Assembly (NCBI GenBank): GCA_030747595.1
Contig: JASLKK010000007.1
Span: 1-64,000, forward strand
DNA length: 64,000 nucleotides
Origin: Acidimicrobiales bacterium
Lineage (GTDB): Bacteria; Actinomycetota; Acidimicrobiia; Acidimicrobiales; MedAcidi-G1
Direction of reading: 5' to 3'
Shown here in pieces: positions 61,576 to 64,000 of the stretch. The number at the start of each line of letters is the position of its first letter. Position 1 is the first letter of the stretch. The notes beneath the pieces were generated by a model. The model was not told the DNA's origin, ran no database searches, and was given only the letters and a program-made list of their open reading frames with translations. The position numbers and the translations under genes were made by a program.

Positions 61576-61606
61576 GTATCCCACCCCTCCCTGAGGGGTG
61601 GGATAC
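61576..61606. terminator. strong hairpin after the lipoprotein gene
   Basis: A perfect 14-bp inverted repeat with a 3-base loop (arms GTATCCCACCCCTC and GAGGGGTGGGATAC) starts one base after the lipoprotein stop. No T-run follows, so it may work as a factor-dependent or bidirectional terminator, or be part of array repeat copy 4, which begins 16 bases later. Confidence 0.5.
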
Positions 61607-61622
61607 GACATCAGACCTCCCA

Positions 61623-61641
61623 GGCGTAGACACGCGCAGGC
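61623..61641 (+). repeat. array repeat, copy 4
   Basis: GGCGTAGACACGCGCAGGC lies in the 101-base convergent gap between the lipoprotein and the beta-lactamase-family gene. The arm CCTCCCAGG preceding it pairs imperfectly with CCTGAGGGG upstream. Confidence 0.55.
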
Positions 61642-61676
61642 GTTATGCCACAGTGGATACCAGCCTGCGGCCCGAC

Positions 61677-63215
61677 CTAATCGGCGTAGGACTTGAAAAG
61701 TTCCCAAGCGATGCAATCCACTGCGCCGTACTCGCTGCAGCCTCCTTCGCGTCTGGCGTATCGGACGGTTGAATTCGCCAGGATTGAGATCGACATATCG
61801 AAGCGGGACGAGTAGTAGACCCGCGAGGTGTAGCCCGCTCCTCCTCCGGGATGCCCAAGAACCGATAACAATGTTCCGTCTTCGAGTGGGAAGGTTCGTC
61901 TCCCCACGTAGTAGCCGTACTGCTGCGGTTGCCCAGCAAGCGAGATGGTTTCTTCGTTGATCGAGTTGAGGAGAACCGACCGGCTCTGGTCCGCGAGTGC
62001 GGAACCGTTGCCGCTATAAAGCTCGTAGCCCCAGCGAGCAATGTTGGCCGGGGTCGACACGATTCCCGCTGTAGCCCAAGCCAGCCGTGCATCTTGTTCG
62101 TACCAGTCGTCAGCCGTGTTCCCGTACCGGGTCCTGTCCAACTCGATCATGTCGCCGAACCCACTTCCCCCCCAGTAATCAAGGTCCGTGTATGGGCGTG
62201 CCGTGCCTTCGGGAACTGGTTCATCGGGGAGCAGTACGGCAGCAATGTCGAGCGGATCGAGGAATCGTTCTCGGTAGAGGACAGAGAGATCCTTTCCGGT
62301 GTGTAGCTCAGCGACCATTCCAAGGAGAAAGTTGTTCGAATCGGAGTACTCGTACTCCCCGGGTTCAACCCATGGGTCCTTTATTAGACCAACTGTGTCC
62401 ACTGGCTTCCACGACGGTTTCTTGACGACCCAGAGCAAATCCAGGTTGTTCTCTTCGCCTGCTCCCGCTGCGAAGGGACGAATACCTGAACGCATGCTCA
62501 AGAGTTCGTGGACAGTTACGGCGCCGTTGATCGTCGTTGGGTCGAGCAACGAATAGTCAGGATCGGCTGACAGGACCGATTCGAGAGAGTCAGTGAGTTG
62601 GAAGTGGCCGTCCTCGACTAGATCAAGGATCAGCGCAGCCAGAAATGTCTTAGAGGTGCTACGGATAAGTGTCGGCGTACTAGTCGTCATCGGCGTCGTT
62701 GCCGAAGCGTCTCCGACCGCGTATGTCCACAGGAATCCATCGGTGAAGACGGCGACTGCCATACCAGACTTGTAGGTGCCCATGGCCGTGAACTCGCTGT
62801 CCACGACTGCCTTGAATCCATCTTGGGTCTGGTTGTTAAACGCGCCGAAGTTTGTTGGTGCTTCAAAGTCAGGTGCAGGCAGTACGACCTTTGGTGCCGC
62901 TGTCGTGGTTGGTGCCGCTGTCGTCGCAGGAGCCGCTGTAGTCGTAGGTGCCACCGTTGTGGTTGGTGCCGCTGTAGTGGTTGGAGCCGCTGTAGTGGTT
63001 GGTGCCGCTGTCGTCGCAGGAGCCGCTGTAGTGGTTGGTGCCGCTGTCGTCGCAGGAGCCGCTGTAGTGGTTGGTGCCGCTGTAGTGGTTGGTGCCGCTG
63101 TCGTCGTAATGGATGGTTCTTTAGTTGTCGTCGTGCCTGGTGCTGCTGTGTCTGAACTTCCACCACAGGCCGATGCAACCAGAACAAGCGTCATGACCAC
63201 TGCAAGTGTCCTCAT
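61677..63215 (-). CDS. secreted beta-lactamase/DD-peptidase-family serine hydrolase with Thr/Pro/Ala repeat linker
   Basis: The 512-residue protein has a signal sequence and a lipoprotein-type Cys17 (VASAC). A long (about 30-108) Thr/Ala/Pro linker built of six-residue repeats follows, then a class-C-type serine hydrolase domain. The active-site residues are Ser186 and Lys189 (STSK), the YSDSN region (290-294) and HPGGGAGY near the C-terminus. It likely acts outside the membrane as a peptidase, esterase or penicillin-binding-type enzyme. ATG 63215 was chosen over 63236 since it starts the signal. Base composition is less GC-rich than the core, and the gene lies between repeat copies 4 and 5. 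Confidence 0.88.
   Translation of the reverse strand: MRTLAVVMTLVLVASACGGSSDTAAPGTTTTKEPSITTTAAPTTTAAPTTTAAPATTAAPTTTAAPATTAAPTTTAAPTTTAAPTTTVAPTTTAAPATTAAPTTTAAPKVVLPAPDFEAPTNFGAFNNQTQDGFKAVVDSEFTAMGTYKSGMAVAVFTDGFLWTYAVGDASATTPMTTSTPTLIRSTSKTFLAALILDLVEDGHFQLTDSLESVLSADPDYSLLDPTTINGAVTVHELLSMRSGIRPFAAGAGEENNLDLLWVVKKPSWKPVDTVGLIKDPWVEPGEYEYSDSNNFLLGMVAELHTGKDLSVLYRERFLDPLDIAAVLLPDEPVPEGTARPYTDLDYWGGSGFGDMIELDRTRYGNTADDWYEQDARLAWATAGIVSTPANIARWGYELYSGNGSALADQSRSVLLNSINEETISLAGQPQQYGYYVGRRTFPLEDGTLLSVLGHPGGGAGYTSRVYYSSRFDMSISILANSTVRYARREGGCSEYGAVDCIAWELFKSYAD
62893..63108. repeat. 18-bp tandem repeat (12 units) encoding the TTTAAP linker
   Basis: Twelve consecutive 18-bp units, mostly GGTGCCGCTGTAGTGGTT with variants ending TCGTCGCA, run without interruption. 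They code for the Thr/Ala/Pro spacer of the surrounding gene in the minus direction. The pattern is multiple of three, so copy-number change would only alter spacer length. Confidence 0.9.
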
Positions 63216-63272
63216 CTCGTAAGTCTGCCACCCCATCTCGGAGGTGGAGGTGGTCCTAGGTACGAACCCCTA

Positions 63273-63291
63273 GGTGTAGATACGTGCAGGC
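63273..63291 (+). repeat. array repeat, copy 5
   Basis: GGTGTAGATACGTGCAGGC lies in the 112-base divergent gap between the serine hydrolase and the last gene. CCTAGGTACGAA and CCCCTAGG precede it as at copy 3. Confidence 0.6.
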
Positions 63292-63327
63292 GGGTCAGCG
63301 CCTAGCGGTTAGGCCTACCATCAGCGC

Positions 63328-64000
63328 ATGGTCTCCGAGGGAACACTGAGCGGGCGCATGGCCCGCACCACCATCGCTGAGGGGTTTCACATCCTTCCTG
63401 GCATGGGCAACTGTCTGGCTGCGGAGACCGACGCCGGGATGGTCATCGTCGACGGCGGGCCGGTCGCGGTGGCGCCCCAGATGATTGATCACCTACGTGG
63501 AATCACCGACGCCCCTGTTCACGCGATCTGCTACAGCCATGGCCACAACTCGTACAACGCGGGGCTTGGAGCCTGGCTAGAGCACGCCGCAGACCGGGGG
63601 GACCCGCCACCTCGTCTGGTGGCTCACGTCAATATTTTGGACCGCTACTCCCGCTACCGAGAGACCCACCATCTCCAAGCCCGAATGGCCGCCGTGCAAT
63701 TCCCGGGGCGCAACGGGGTTCCCCTAGCCGCTCTTGATGACGTATTTGTCCACGTCGATCCCACCGAGACCTTCGAAGACCACCTGGTGCTCGTAGAGGG
63801 CTCCCGACCTGTGGAGGCCTACTGGGCTCCCTCGGAGACCGACGACGCTCTGGCCCTGTGGTTTCCTGCGGATGGTCTTCTCTACGGTGGCCCAGCCACC
63901 CCAGCCGACTCCATCCCCAACGTGGGTACTCCTCTACGTACCCAGAGGTTCACCGTCCGGTGGGCCGACACCCTGGACCGTCTGGCCGCCCTAGGCGCCC
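63328..64000 (+). CDS. MBL-fold (alkylsulfatase-like) hydrolase, partial at window end
   Basis: The frame is open from ATG 63328 to the window edge (224 codons seen). It resembles metallo-beta-lactamase-fold enzymes of the alkylsulfatase branch: IVDGGPVAVAPQMIDHLR, ICYSHGHNSYNAGLGAWL and the later PSETDDALALWFP and PNVGTPLRTQRFTVRW. The usual HxHxDH metal motif reads HGHNSYN here, so the Asp and third His are missing, which questions a standard dinuclear metal site. It follows repeat copy 5. Confidence 0.8.
   Translation, partial: MVSEGTLSGRMARTTIAEGFHILPGMGNCLAAETDAGMVIVDGGPVAVAPQMIDHLRGITDAPVHAICYSHGHNSYNAGLGAWLEHAADRGDPPPRLVAHVNILDRYSRYRETHHLQARMAAVQFPGRNGVPLAALDDVFVHVDPTETFEDHLVLVEGSRPVEAYWAPSETDDALALWFPADGLLYGGPATPADSIPNVGTPLRTQRFTVRWADTLDRLAALGA

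Noticed and set aside
62893-63108. CRISPR-like direct repeats
   Set aside because: The 18-bp units are contiguous without spacers and are coding sequence of a Thr/Ala/Pro linker.
60240-63300. Integron attC sites in the 60-63 kb array
   Set aside because: The repeat tails read GTAGATA or similar and lack the GTTRRRY core and its inverse partner, and no integron integrase is in view. The cassette-like pattern is kept as a finding, but not as attC.

Overview
This 64 kb window comes from a GC-rich actinobacterium, most likely a free-living member of the Acidimicrobiia or a close relative. The indications are: high-GC codon use with many GTG starts; the actinobacterial plsY / MoeA(Glp) / moaA / moaC / SepX-GlpR-like neighbourhood with an FmdB gene; a MapB-type methionine aminopeptidase with a proline-rich N-terminus; a topoisomerase IV pair; and many crotonase, acyl-CoA dehydrogenase and carboxyltransferase genes. 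The taxonomic call is inference; no rRNA gene is present.

Layout. 0.4-0.5 kb: tRNA-Ala(CGC). 0.5-5.4 kb: molybdopterin / division-receptor locus with plsY, fmdB and a decayed SAF-domain gene. 5.4-9.1 kb: uppP and the tldE/tldD peptidase pair. 9.2-15.3 kb: thioesterase, PAP2-type enzyme, dxs, nfu, crotonase, coproporphyrin ferrochelatase. 15.4-22.0 kb: parC, parE, a RecB-type nuclease and an orphan ParA with a tail-anchored partner. 22.1-33.4 kb: mutM, a DUF3048 coiled-coil protein, map, and mixed metabolism and transport. 33.5-37.2 kb: branched-chain amino-acid operon leuB-ilvE-cimA, preceded by an Ile/Val-rich leader peptide and an attenuator-like terminator; cimA carries a frameshift. 37.3-42.7 kb: greA, a hydrolase, a large Hsp70-like membrane protein, and a LysR-carboxyltransferase pair. 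42.8-55.3 kb: citrate synthase, acyl-CoA metabolism, and a ribokinase/nucleoside hydrolase pair, with two gene remnants (TetR-like and cyclic-nucleotide-binding-like). 55.3-60.2 kb: a fused ETF beta/alpha, DUF2237 and typA.

60.2-63.3 kb is different in character. Small or accessory genes alternate in strand, and every one of five successive intergenic gaps holds one copy of the same imperfect repeat (19-bp core, preceded by inverted repeats), always in the same direction whatever the gene direction. This cassette-like array is the best candidate for something undescribed. The attenuator upstream of leuB is the best-supported regulatory discovery.

Most of the window is ordinary core metabolism. 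At least three gene remnants and one frameshifted biosynthetic gene suggest ongoing gene loss or, for some, assembly error.
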